A DNA stretch of 25,828 nt from Collinsella aerofaciens (GCA_905213725.1 CAJMJM010000014.1:1-25828); one strand, 5' to 3'; positions 7,433-15,356 are shown, numbered from the stretch's first letter. Notes: a model not told the origin generated them from the sequence alone. Numbers and translations: made by a program.

Positions 7433-8131
7433 TTAGGCGGCGCTTGTTTCTTTGTATTCGAAGACTGGCTCTAGGAGATCTTCGATGTTGCAGTGGAGGG
7501 CTTTTGCTATGGCTCTTACGCTTGTTACCGAAGCTTCATTGATGTTTCTCTGGCGCTGCTCGTACATTTGGATTGAGCGGAGTGACACACCCGATTCGTA
7601 TGCTAGGTCTTGTTGGGTTTTCTTAAGCTTCTTTCTTGCTAACGCAAGTTTGGTTTGCCTGGACGCTTTTTTCGCCATATCGCAGACGAGGCGAGCCACG
7701 CGTTCCTCCGAGGCTTCGTGCCAGGGATAGTACAGACTGCGCAGTGCGTCAAACGGAACGACATGCAGCAGGTCTTCGAAAGACTCTCCTAGGCGCCACT
7801 GAAGGTATGCCAATATCCAGCCTGTCCAATATTCCGGTGTCTTTTCGAATCGGTAGGTTCGATTTGGCATCGGCCTTGATTGGTAGCCCGACCTTTCGGC
7901 GATAAGCGCGAATAGCTCAACGCCCGATTTTCCCGATACGACCCATGCGTTGCCACGCTCAAACTCACGGGCTACGCCGCTCAGGCAAAAGAGTTCAGCG
8001 ACCTCGGACCCTTCCGCTCCATAGTCGTTCACGGCATAGTCGAAGCAGTCGCCGAGGTTGTTCATTGCATCCTCGAGGTAGTAGACGGGGTATGTCCTAC
8101 TCGGCCCACAATCCGTTAACTCTTGGATCAT
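7433..8131 (-). CDS. Helix-turn-helix partner (probable antitoxin) of the DUF3990 gene
   Basis: A 232-residue protein with a C-terminal Cro/CI-type helix-turn-helix (residues about 168-222; LKKTQQDLAYESGVSLRSIQMYEQ). A larger N-terminal region contains AREFERGNAWVVSGKSGVELF (55-74, here split from its surroundings) and a Trp/Tyr-rich segment EYWTGWILAYLQW (100-112). I recall this architecture from HTH proteins encoded next to DUF3990 genes, where the N-terminus would serve to bind the partner. The ATG at 8131 has GGGAGGA at 8141-8147 with 9-base spacing. The start lies inside the upstream gene, overlapping it by 35 bases, so the two are one transcription and translation unit. Likely role: neutralise the partner and repress the shared promoter; this is inference from architecture and order. 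Confidence 0.75.
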   Translation of the reverse strand: MIQELTDCGPSRTYPVYYLEDAMNNLGDCFDYAVNDYGAEGSEVAELFCLSGVAREFERGNAWVVSGKSGVELFALIAERSGYQSRPMPNRTYRFEKTPEYWTGWILAYLQWRLGESFEDLLHVVPFDALRSLYYPWHEASEERVARLVCDMAKKASRQTKLALARKKLKKTQQDLAYESGVSLRSIQMYEQRQRNINEASVTSVRAIAKALHCNIEDLLEPVFEYKETSAA

Positions 8132-8780
8132 TTAAATCAATCCTCCCTGTCATTAAATCCCTAATGTAGACACCCTCAGAGTCGAATCCATTCACAGTTT
8201 CCAGGTACTTGCGCCGCGCGTTCTGCTCTCGCTTAAAGCGCTTGGGATAATACTCAGATCCCAACGCCTGCCTCCATTCGCGGAATCTGATTGCTGAAAA
8301 CGCACGCTCACTCATAAGAGCGTATTGGATGCCCAAATCGCCCAAACGCATAATGAGTTGCAGTTGCCTAAGCGAGATCATGCCGTTAACGAACTGTCTT
8401 GCAAACGAAAAGTAGGAATCGTCGGCGCGATAACCTCGAATTACGTCATAGGGAGAAATATCAATCAGGCAGTTATCCAGCAGATAGCGAAGTCCTTCGC
8501 GCGCCAGCGGTGTCGAAACATTGAACTCCCTATTGTTAGCCAAAATCGCAAGCCAATTGAGAATTGAAAACTCCCCGGACTCCAAGTCCAAGACCGCGAG
8601 ACCATCCATATCGAGCTCGTATCGATTCGCGATACCATCGGACTCGGTCCGGCATGCCCACTCCATTGCCATTTCCTCATGTGGCGTGCAATAAAACCCA
8701 CACCCATAGTCATTGAATTGTCTGCATTTATCCAACGACGGATGCTCGACAACAACCTCCGACCCGTGCCAAAGCTCCAT
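8097..8780 (-). CDS. DUF3990 family protein, ADP-ribosyltransferase-like probable toxin
   Basis: A 227-residue protein matching the DUF3990 pattern. It has MELWHGSEVVVEHP at the start, then DYGCGFYCTPHEEMAMEWA (24-42), and GYRADDSYFSFARQF (116-130). DUF3990 is considered related to ADP-ribosyltransferase folds, with an H-G near the N-terminus acting in NAD binding; His5-Gly6 fits. The target is unknown. The frame could begin at a TTG at 8792, but GGAGGT at 8785-8790 places the start at the ATG at 8780. It overlaps the downstream HTH gene by 35 bases. The toxin-first order, overlap, upstream palindrome and accessory context point to a toxin-antitoxin type module. Domain assignment is from memory of motifs. 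Confidence 0.75.
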   Translation of the reverse strand: MELWHGSEVVVEHPSLDKCRQFNDYGCGFYCTPHEEMAMEWACRTESDGIANRYELDMDGLAVLDLESGEFSILNWLAILANNREFNVSTPLAREGLRYLLDNCLIDISPYDVIRGYRADDSYFSFARQFVNGMISLRQLQLIMRLGDLGIQYALMSERAFSAIRFREWRQALGSEYYPKRFKREQNARRKYLETVNGFDSEGVYIRDLMTGRIDLNDPRVNGLWAE

Positions 8781-8798
8781 ATCGACCTCCAAACAAAA

Positions 8799-8845
8799 AT
8801 ATCACCCCAGCGATAGTGTACCAATAACTATCACTGGGGTGATAT
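8799..8845 (-). promoter_or_regulatory. Inverted-repeat operator overlapping the toxin-pair promoter, also terminator-like for engB
   Basis: Arms ATATCACCCCAGCGATAGT (8799-8817) and 8827-8845 match at 18 of 19 positions around a 9-base spacer. On the minus strand, TTGGTA lies in the spacer. It is followed after 17 bases by TATTTT, which overlaps the end of the promoter-proximal arm. This is a sensible promoter for the 8780 gene. The same hairpin followed by ATATTTTTGTTT would also terminate engB transcripts. Confidence 0.7.
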
Positions 8846-8881
8846 AGATAGATGCAAACTATTGCCTGCCAAGAGCCCTTA

Positions 8882-9472
8882 CTAGAGGCAGGCCTCGGCA
8901 ATGCGGCGCTTGAGTTCGTCGATGCCGGTGCCGGTCTGGGAGCTTGTGATGATCACGTTCTCGGCCGGAACGTTGAGTTGCTTTTTGATGGCCGCTGCCT
9001 GGCGGGCCTGCTGGGTGCGGCTGAGCTTGTCGGCCTTGGTGAGGCAGACGATAAAGTTGAACTCGTTGCCCTGCAGGTAGTCGATCATGTCATGATCGAG
9101 CTTGCTGGGGTCGTGGCGGATATCCACCAGAGAGACGACCAAGTTAAAGCTGCGCTCGGAGTCAAAGAAATCGCCAATGAGCTCGGCCCAACGGTCGCGC
9201 TCGGCCTTGGAACGACGGGCGAAACCGTAACCCGGCAGGTCCACGAAATGCACGTCGTCGGCCTCAAAGAAGTTGATGTTGCTCGTCTTGCCCGGCGTGC
9301 TGGAAACCTTGACCAGGTTCTTGCGGCCAAAGAGTTTGTTCATAATCGACGACTTGCCCACGTTGGAGCGGCCGACGAAGCTCACCTCGGGACAGGTTGA
9401 CTCGGGAATCTGCGAAACCTTGCCGTAGCTGGCGACGAACTTGGCAAGCTGATAGTTAATGGAATCGGCCAT
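8882..9472 (-). CDS. engB: Ribosome-biogenesis GTPase EngB/YsxC
   Basis: A TRAFAC-class GTPase needed in many bacteria for late assembly of the large ribosomal subunit; cytosolic and ribosome-associated. The 196-residue protein has all G motifs: G1 GRSNVGKSS (34-42), TPGKT (59-63), G3 DLPGYG (78-83), G4 TKAD (145-148) and a Ser-Ser G5 near TSSQTG. This is the exact YsxC length and order. The ATG at 9472 has AAGGAG 5 bases upstream; an in-frame GTG six bases earlier would sit on the ribosome-binding site and is rejected. It follows the nucleosidase gene by 38 bases and is likely co-transcribed. Confidence 0.95.
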   Translation of the reverse strand: MADSINYQLAKFVASYGKVSQIPESTCPEVSFVGRSNVGKSSIMNKLFGRKNLVKVSSTPGKTSNINFFEADDVHFVDLPGYGFARRSKAERDRWAELIGDFFDSERSFNLVVSLVDIRHDPSKLDHDMIDYLQGNEFNFIVCLTKADKLSRTQQARQAAAIKKQLNVPAENVIITSSQTGTGIDELKRRIAEACL

Positions 9473-9510
9473 GGACACTCCTTGGTCGTAGGTTCTTACA
9501 AATAGACGCG

Positions 9511-10251
9511 CTATTGCGCAGCGGCAATGCGGCGGACGATATCGAGCGTGATGTCACTTGCGACACGCGCGTACTCGAACAGATCGAACTCGCGCTCGCA
9601 AATTGCATCGTACGCCTCGTCACAATTATCGCTGATAGCGCGCAACACCAGGCAATCGACACCATTTTTGGTTGCGACATGGGCAATTGCCGCGCCCTCC
9701 ATGCCGACACAATCGGCATGCGTCGCCTCGATAGCGTCGTTGCGCATGGTGGCGCCCGTCACAAAGCGGTTACCCGTGGCAATCGTGCCGACCAGGAACT
9801 GCTTGGTGCCCTCGTTCGATGCGACTGCATTTTTCGAAGCGTCAACAAACCCACGCTCTGCAAGCTCGGCGGCGGCAATATCGCCCAGCGCGGGCGTCGA
9901 GCCAAACTCCTCGAGCCCCGGTGCGGACTCGGCGATAAGCGCGGTATCGGTATCCAGATAGCGTAGGCGTTTGCCAATGACCACGTCGTCGATATGGAGC
10001 TTGGGGTTCAAACCGCCCGCAATGCCCGAAAACACAACAGCCTGCGGAGCATACTTGCTAATGAGGTGCTGTGTTGCAGCGGCGGCGTTCACCGTGCCCA
10101 TGCCCGCCGTTGTGGCGACAACTGTCAGGCCGTCGAGCTCACCGCTCACAACGGTCAAGCCCGCCTCCCGTGCCTCGCAAACGTCGCTCAGCTCTTCCTT
10201 AATCTGCATGATCTCTTTTTCGAGCGCACCGATAATCGCGATGGTAGCCAT
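9511..10251 (-). CDS. mtnN: 5'-methylthioadenosine/S-adenosylhomocysteine nucleosidase
   Basis: Hydrolyses the glycosidic bond of MTA, SAH and 5'-deoxyadenosine, freeing adenine; cytosolic. The last activity matters beside radical-SAM enzymes such as PflA, which release 5'-deoxyadenosine, although no operon link is shown. The 246-residue protein begins MATIAIIGALEKE, placing the catalytic Glu at position 13. FSGIAGGLNP is the phosphorylase-fold glycine loop, GMEGAAIAHVA carries the ribose-binding Met-Glu pair, and ISDNCD carries the catalytic Asp. The frame opens at a TTG four codons upstream; the ATG at 10251 with GGGGA nearby is preferred. It lies just upstream of engB. Confidence 0.94.
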   Translation of the reverse strand: MATIAIIGALEKEIMQIKEELSDVCEAREAGLTVVSGELDGLTVVATTAGMGTVNAAAATQHLISKYAPQAVVFSGIAGGLNPKLHIDDVVIGKRLRYLDTDTALIAESAPGLEEFGSTPALGDIAAAELAERGFVDASKNAVASNEGTKQFLVGTIATGNRFVTGATMRNDAIEATHADCVGMEGAAIAHVATKNGVDCLVLRAISDNCDEAYDAICEREFDLFEYARVASDITLDIVRRIAAAQ

Positions 10252-10329
10252 ACCATTCCCCAAACCTATACGAAATTCTCAACCAAGGTATGGTACCAGC
10301 ATTTTGTTTGACCTCGCCAAACGAACACG

Positions 10330-11487
10330 CTAAGCCAGTGCAGCTCGCGTATCAAACAGAGCCTTTGCAATCGCGGCCGTAACCTCGCTCGAACGGTCAC
10401 TCCATGGCATCGATGTCATGACGCTCATGACATAGGTACGGCCATCGATGTCGATGAGGCCCGCATCGCATGTCGAATAGTAACCATCCTCGCTAATCCA
10501 GCCTGCCTTGTTGCGCACCAAAACCTGCTCGTCCGCAATGTCATCGCAAATAAACGAGCGCGATGTTGATGCCAGAAGGCCCGACAACCACTGTGAAGTC
10601 TCGGTATCCATGCTCAGATACTCGCTCATCTCGCGCCATAACCTCGCAGAAGTGCGCGGGCAGTAGGTCGGAAAATCACTCATCGGATTCAGTGCCGTTT
10701 CGTCATCAACGCCCAGATTGGCAATCCAATCCTCATAGCCATCATGGTCAAACGCCGCGCGTAACGCGATAAACGAATCGTTGTCTGAGTTGACGACGGC
10801 ATTCTCGATAAGGTCGCGCACCGTCTGCCAGCCCATGCTGTAACCACCATACGTGGCTAAAGGCCAATCGAGCGACACCTGCCCCGATTCGACCAACATC
10901 TCGCAAATATAGAGTGCATACAGCGCCTTATAACTGCTCGCTCCATACACCTCAACATCGGCGTTATACGTCACGCCCCTACCACTCGATAGGTCGTAGA
11001 ACACTACACCCACGTCGCCCAGTTCCTGCGCCCGACACAGGGCATCCTGGAGCGAGGCAAGGCTCTCATCCTCCAAGGCAGGAGTCTTGTTATCCACCAA
11101 CGAGAAGGTCCGAACGGTATCACCCGAAGGGATATCGTTGAAGTTCGCCTTCGAAAGTCTCGTCTTGAGATCTGCCGTCGACAGAGCTTGATCTGCCGAC
11201 GCTTTGGACTTTGAAACCTTCTCGTTTTGCAGCTGTACCGTTGACGCATCTGGGCGCCCCGTTCGCTCCGAGGCGTAGGTTTTAACGGTAATTCCGAGGA
11301 TAATAACCGCCGACGTTAGCATCCCAATAGCGGCAATCTTCCTCACGCGGATGCGAGCGCCGGCAAGGCCACGCGAAGACGTGCCCTTCGTCTTATATCT
11401 GCTGCCATGCTGCGGCACATACTCGTCCCGCGATGCGATGTTTCGCACGTGGTCTCCTGACTGCCACCGTTTATATACGAGCAGCAT
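10330..11487 (-). CDS. Membrane-anchored class A beta-lactamase-fold serine hydrolase
   Basis: A 385-residue protein. A basic N-terminal tail (GARIRVRKIAAIG) precedes one hydrophobic helix (about 52-69) that should anchor it with the enzyme outside. A ~75-residue polar linker follows, then a penicillin-recognising fold. Visible class A motifs are SxxK (Ser184-Lys187 in GASSYKA), SDN (234-236 in VNSDNDS), and ExxLN (Glu263-Asn267 in DETALN). NKAGW at 326-330 stands where KTG/KSG is usual. The catalytic set is thus nearly complete, with Thr replaced by Ala in the third box. It could be a beta-lactamase, a peptidoglycan-active enzyme or a relative with another substrate. The ATG at 11487 has no clear Shine-Dalgarno, so the start is uncertain. 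Confidence 0.75.
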   Translation of the reverse strand: MLLVYKRWQSGDHVRNIASRDEYVPQHGSRYKTKGTSSRGLAGARIRVRKIAAIGMLTSAVIILGITVKTYASERTGRPDASTVQLQNEKVSKSKASADQALSTADLKTRLSKANFNDIPSGDTVRTFSLVDNKTPALEDESLASLQDALCRAQELGDVGVVFYDLSSGRGVTYNADVEVYGASSYKALYALYICEMLVESGQVSLDWPLATYGGYSMGWQTVRDLIENAVVNSDNDSFIALRAAFDHDGYEDWIANLGVDDETALNPMSDFPTYCPRTSARLWREMSEYLSMDTETSQWLSGLLASTSRSFICDDIADEQVLVRNKAGWISEDGYYSTCDAGLIDIDGRTYVMSVMTSMPWSDRSSEVTAAIAKALFDTRAALA

Positions 11488-11652
11488 GATACCGAGCAGG
11501 CAATTCTTTCCAAAGATATTCAGCGGCGTTTAAGGTGTCTTTAAAGAAACCACAAGCGTATTTATCCAAATGGCACGATTCTGTTGCGCATCTCACCGCA
11601 ACCCAGAGAGCAGTCTTTTTAGGACGGGGCTCTTTAGCAATCAACTAGGTGC

Positions 11653-11695
11653 CCAGGGGCACTCATTTAAGTCTGTCCCCAATGAGTGCCCTTGG
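11653..11695 (-). terminator. Inverted repeat downstream of pflA
   Basis: Arms CCAGGGGCACTCATT (11653-11667) and AATGAGTGCCCTTGG (11681-11695) pair at 14 of 15 positions around a 13-base loop containing GTCTGTCCCC. It lies 18 bases past the pflA stop and could terminate that transcript, although no U-run follows. The sequence resembles GTCTGTCCC-type dispersed palindromes seen in other bacteria. Confidence 0.5.
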
Positions 11696-11712
11696 GGAAC
11701 GAAAATGGCATG

Positions 11713-12531
11713 CTATCCGATAGCGTTTTTGAGCTCCGCACGGCGCTTTTTCATGCCGATCATAACGGCATTGCGCAGCTCGGGCATGCGAGCGGTATCC
11801 ATCTGGGGCACGCCCTCGAGCTTATAGGGAATGCCCAGTTGCTCGTACTTGACGACACCCATCGTGTGATACGGCAGCATTTCCAGGCCCACCACGTTGT
11901 GCCATGGAGCGATGAGGCGACCGAGGTTCTCGCACTCCTCCACCGTGTCGGTAATGCCCGGCACCACCACGTGGCGGATAACGACCTTAATCTTGCGACG
12001 CGCAAGCTCATCACCAAACGCCAGAATGCGTGCGGGATCGCAACCGGTCAGCTTTTTATGCTCGACCGGGTCGGCATGCTTAATATCGAGCAGTACCATG
12101 TCGGTCTCGTTGAGCACGGCATCGAACTTCTCGGGGTGGTTGGGGTCAAATGCATAGCCACAGCTATCTAGGCAGGTATGTACACGGCCATCGGGGTTGT
12201 TGTGCATTGCACGAAACAGGTCGGCCAAAAACTCGGGCTGCAGGAGCGGCTCGCCGCCCGAAACGGTAATGCCGCCGCTGCGGTAAAACTCATGGTTACT
12301 CTGGAACTCATCCATGAGGTGTTCGACGGTCACCATCGTGCCGCCGTTGACCGACCAGGTATCGGGATTGTGGCAATACGCGCAGCGCATGGGACAGCCC
12401 TGGACAAACACCACAAAGCGGATGCCGGGTCCGTCGACCGTACCCATCGTTTCAATCGAATGTACGCGGCCCAGGGCAAACGCGGAGTCCTCGGGACGAG
12501 CGTCCACACCCTCGCGCGTCATCTCAGCCAT
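11713..12531 (-). CDS. pflA: Pyruvate formate-lyase activating enzyme (radical SAM)
   Basis: Uses a [4Fe-4S] cluster and S-adenosylmethionine to abstract hydrogen from the glycyl residue of pyruvate formate-lyase, making the active radical; cytosolic, anaerobic. The 272-residue protein has the cluster motif CPMRCAYC with Cys46, Cys50 and Cys53, followed by HNPD typical of PFL activases, and the SAM-binding SGGEP at 91-95. There are no extra ferredoxin cysteines, so it is the simple PflA type. The ATG at 12531 has AAGG 10 bases upstream. It lies 7.5 kb from the split PFL genes on the same strand, separated by the sugar locus and degV. In this genome its substrate glycine would be on the small 83-residue chain. 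Confidence 0.94.
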   Translation of the reverse strand: MAEMTREGVDARPEDSAFALGRVHSIETMGTVDGPGIRFVVFVQGCPMRCAYCHNPDTWSVNGGTMVTVEHLMDEFQSNHEFYRSGGITVSGGEPLLQPEFLADLFRAMHNNPDGRVHTCLDSCGYAFDPNHPEKFDAVLNETDMVLLDIKHADPVEHKKLTGCDPARILAFGDELARRKIKVVIRHVVVPGITDTVEECENLGRLIAPWHNVVGLEMLPYHTMGVVKYEQLGIPYKLEGVPQMDTARMPELRNAVMIGMKKRRAELKNAIG

Positions 12532-12580
12532 TCACGCTACCTTGCCTCTCATTGGTTTAAGTTTCATAAATGCCTGAGCC

Positions 12581-12586
12581 ATTCTA
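12581..12586 (-). promoter_or_regulatory. Candidate -10 of the pflA promoter
   Basis: TAGAAT on the minus strand, about 50 bases upstream of pflA and after the degV terminator. A weak -35-like GTTTCA lies 17 bases upstream. Plausible by position and sequence only. Confidence 0.3.
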
Positions 12587-12653
12587 GCCCATACGCATGA
12601 TGGTGAAACGGTTTAGTGGTCAATTGGGTTGTTCTATTTGGCCCCACACAAAA

Positions 12654-12687
12654 GCGGCGGGAAGGTTGTCACACCCCACTCGCCGCC
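12654..12687 (-). terminator. Intrinsic terminator after degV
   Basis: On the minus strand GGCGGCGAGTGGGG pairs with CCTTCCCGCCGC, giving a GCGGCG/CGCCGC base and a bulged upper stem, followed by TTTTGTG. It sits about 30 bases past the degV stop, before the pflA promoter region. Confidence 0.65.
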
Positions 12688-12717
12688 GAGGCAATAGATA
12701 TCGATAGACGCCAGGCC

Positions 12718-13572
12718 TTACGCCTTAAGCGTAAGCACCGCGCCGAAGGCGGTCGGGCCGCAATGGCTCGAGATGACGCCGCCGACCTGAGTCCAGGTAA
12801 TGTCCTTAAAGCCCAGGTCGTGCGCATAGACCTCCATGTCGTCGCGCAGCTCCTCGGAAAGACCTACCGAATACGCCAGGCCAATATGCGAGTAGTCGAT
12901 CTCGCCCTTCGCAACCATGTGGTCAATAAAGGCACGGGCGCACTTAAGCATAGAACCGCGGAACTTCTTGGTCGCCACGAACTTACCACCCGCCACCTCA
13001 ATGCAGGGCTTAATCTTGAGCAGATGGGCACCGAGGAATGCCACGTTGGACAAACGACCGCCGGCCTTAAGGAAGGCGAGATCGGTTGGGACAAAGCCCA
13101 ACAGCACGCGGTCCATGACGGAGTTCGCGAAGGCGAAGATCTCGTCGACGGTGGCATCGGGGTGAGCCTCGATGTATTTGGCGGTCTCGACGACAACAAG
13201 CGACTGGCCTACCGAGACAAAGCGCGTGTCCATGGAGAACACGTAGTCGCGCCCCTGGGCCGCAATCTTTGAGGACTGATGCGAACAGGTCGTGGCCTCG
13301 GAATATGCAAGATGCAAAATAGTCGCGTCGGGCTGCTCAGCGTGAATGCGGTCGTACACGTGAGCAAAATCCGCAGGCGCGCAGCCACTGGTCTTGGGCA
13401 TCACGCCAAACTCATTGCAGCGCGAATAAATCTCGAGCGGATCGATCGAGCCGTCCTCGACGGTCTCGTCACCAATCGTGACATGCATGGGCACGCGCAC
13501 GATGCCGTAGCGCTCGCAGAGCTCCGGCGTCACATCCGACCCAGCCTCAACCACGATTACGTACTTGCCCAT
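12718..13572 (-). CDS. DegV family fatty-acid-binding protein
   Basis: DegV proteins bind a fatty acid and, in the FakB branch, present it to fatty-acid kinase for phospholipid synthesis. Which branch this belongs to is not readable here. The 284-residue protein starts MGKYVIVVEAGSDVTPELCERYGIVRVPMHV, the family's N-terminal strand with the Ser/Asp pair. It has the PKTSGCAPADF segment (threonine-serine lipid-binding loop) and LKAGGRLSN, both characteristic. An upstream ATG at 13596 and the long extension to 13683 lack ribosome-binding sites, and 13572 matches the family start; its own Shine-Dalgarno is weak. No fakA kinase gene is in the window. Confidence 0.88.
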   Translation of the reverse strand: MGKYVIVVEAGSDVTPELCERYGIVRVPMHVTIGDETVEDGSIDPLEIYSRCNEFGVMPKTSGCAPADFAHVYDRIHAEQPDATILHLAYSEATTCSHQSSKIAAQGRDYVFSMDTRFVSVGQSLVVVETAKYIEAHPDATVDEIFAFANSVMDRVLLGFVPTDLAFLKAGGRLSNVAFLGAHLLKIKPCIEVAGGKFVATKKFRGSMLKCARAFIDHMVAKGEIDYSHIGLAYSVGLSEELRDDMEVYAHDLGFKDITWTQVGGVISSHCGPTAFGAVLTLKA

Positions 13573-13848
13573 TATTATCACGACCCATCTCGACATTGGC
13601 TTTTCAATACATGGCACGCGCCGCCGCACTGTTGCACAACGGCGTCCAAGCGCCAAAGAGACGCCGCCCCTTGCACACAACAAAGGACAGCGTCTCCCTG
13701 GAAAACTCCGTGCTTATCTAGGATTCCACACGGCTTATTAAGGAGGGTTACTTATTCCGCAAACGGTCGCTATATGCGGTAAGCGGTAGTTGACCGCGAC
13801 AACTGCGACACATTCCGTCCAGCAAATCCAATCGTGCTCCACGCACGG

Positions 13849-15291
13849 TTAATGCACGAGGCGGTAGAAATTCATCGATGCCGCACCCTCGGCGTGCAGC
13901 TCCATCGCCGGAACCGCCGGCGAATAGGTACGGCTCGTAAGTGCCGCCTCGCCGCCATTTGCAAAAATCTCGACCATCGTAGTGTCCGAAAGCACGCGCA
14001 GGTCGCGAAGCTCGCTGAGCTCGATCGACCTCTGGTCGCGCCCATAGCCTTCGTCACCCATGTCGAGGGTAAGCATCCCGTCCGTATAACGCACAAAGAC
14101 ACCCTTGCGGATTTCGAGCTCGATCATCTTGGCTCCCTCGCAGGAAACCACGACATCAAACAGGCGTCCCGGCTCCTCAACGGTCTCACCGCCTACAGCA
14201 CGAACGCAATCGCCGCGCATCCTCTCAATCTCGTGCGCCGGCCACTGGCAGAGCTTGCCGCCGCGCATGCTCAGCTCTCTCGGCACCGTCAGCGCGCACT
14301 GCCACCCGCGCGCCACCGTCGGGCTTTCTGTCGTCGCATCGGGGCAACCCGACCATCCGATCATCAAACGCCGACCCGCAGCGTCCTCAAAGGACTGCGG
14401 GGCATAGAAATCAAAACCGGCATCAACCATCGGAGGCATGCCCTGGCCGACGATCTTAAAGCTCGGCGCCCCCCAATCGGCCTCGATGGAGAACCACACG
14501 CACTGATGCGGATTGCGGTAACGCCAGCCATCGGCGGGCACGCCCTGCGGACAGCAAACGAGAATAAGCTCGCCATCGAGCTCAAACAGATCAGGACACT
14601 CCCACATAAAGCCAAACTTCTCGCCCAGCTCAATGCGCGTCGCATAGCCCCAGTCCTCTAGATCACGCGAGGTATAGACAAGCACGCACCCGCGATCGTC
14701 TTTCGTACGAGCGCCGAGAACCATGTAGTAGATACCGTCGTGTTCAAGGATCTTGGGGTCGCGCACGTGCGTACCGATATCGTCGGGGTAATCGACCGGC
14801 CCAACAGCTATGCGCTTCTCGCCCAATTCGTCGGGATTCTCGGCAACCATATGAATTTGGTTTTGCTCACGGCCCGTCAACACGTAGTCGTAATCATCAC
14901 GGTCAAAATGCTTAACGTTGCCGGTATAGAAGTAGTGAATCTTGCCATCACGTACAAAGGCAGAACCAGAATACGCTCCACTCGAATCCAAATCGGAATC
15001 GGGGAACAGCACGGGGCCGTGATTCTCGTACGTCACAAAATCCTTTGTCGTCAGATGGTTCCAAAGCACTGGACCGCCATGCGCAGCATCGAACGGATCG
15101 TATTGATGATAGATGTGATACGTATCACCAATCTGAACCAAACCATTGGGGTCGTTGAGCCAGCCAAGCTCAGGCTCCACATGGAACAAAAGCCTATCGG
15201 GGTCGGATGCGATGCGAGCCGCCGTCTCATCCTGTCCGGCACGCCACTGCTCATAGTCCGCGCGTGTCACCTTATTTTTTTGATTAAACAT
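13849..15291 (-). CDS. scrB: Sucrose-6-phosphate hydrolase / beta-fructosidase (GH32)
   Basis: Cleaves the fructosyl bond of sucrose 6-phosphate or related phosphorylated fructo-oligosaccharides after PTS uptake; no signal peptide, so cytosolic. The 480-residue protein has the complete GH32 triad. The nucleophile is Asp47 in WLNDPNG (44-50), the transition-state stabiliser is in RDP (177-179), and the acid/base is Glu231 in WECPD (230-234). A C-terminal beta-sandwich follows. The length is typical for the intracellular enzyme. The ATG at 15291 has only a weak GAGAAAG upstream. It is last in the run GH32-like enzyme, EIIBC, GH32, and 101 bases containing a wobble-paired hairpin separate it from the EIIBC gene. 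Confidence 0.9.
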   Translation of the reverse strand: MFNQKNKVTRADYEQWRAGQDETAARIASDPDRLLFHVEPELGWLNDPNGLVQIGDTYHIYHQYDPFDAAHGGPVLWNHLTTKDFVTYENHGPVLFPDSDLDSSGAYSGSAFVRDGKIHYFYTGNVKHFDRDDYDYVLTGREQNQIHMVAENPDELGEKRIAVGPVDYPDDIGTHVRDPKILEHDGIYYMVLGARTKDDRGCVLVYTSRDLEDWGYATRIELGEKFGFMWECPDLFELDGELILVCCPQGVPADGWRYRNPHQCVWFSIEADWGAPSFKIVGQGMPPMVDAGFDFYAPQSFEDAAGRRLMIGWSGCPDATTESPTVARGWQCALTVPRELSMRGGKLCQWPAHEIERMRGDCVRAVGGETVEEPGRLFDVVVSCEGAKMIELEIRKGVFVRYTDGMLTLDMGDEGYGRDQRSIELSELRDLRVLSDTTMVEIFANGGEAALTSRTYSPAVPAMELHAEGAASMNFYRLVH

Positions 15292-15317
15292 CGCCGTTGA
15301 CTTTCTCGTCTATGGGA

Positions 15318-15356
15318 AAGGACGCTCGACTCGCACGAGCCGAACGCCCTTCCCCA
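15318..15356 (-). repeat. Intercistronic hairpin between EIIBC and the GH32 gene
   Basis: GGGAAAGGACGCTCGACTC and GAGCCGAACGCCCTTCCC form a long stem around a GCAC loop. The mismatches become G-U pairs on the minus-strand RNA, with one bulge. No U-tract follows. It may stabilise the upstream EIIBC message or lower downstream expression. Confidence 0.45.

Noticed and set aside
13741..13747. Strong Shine-Dalgarno-like AGGAGGG between degV and the GH32 gene
   Set aside because: No start codon follows at a usable distance, and no frame of meaningful length opens there.
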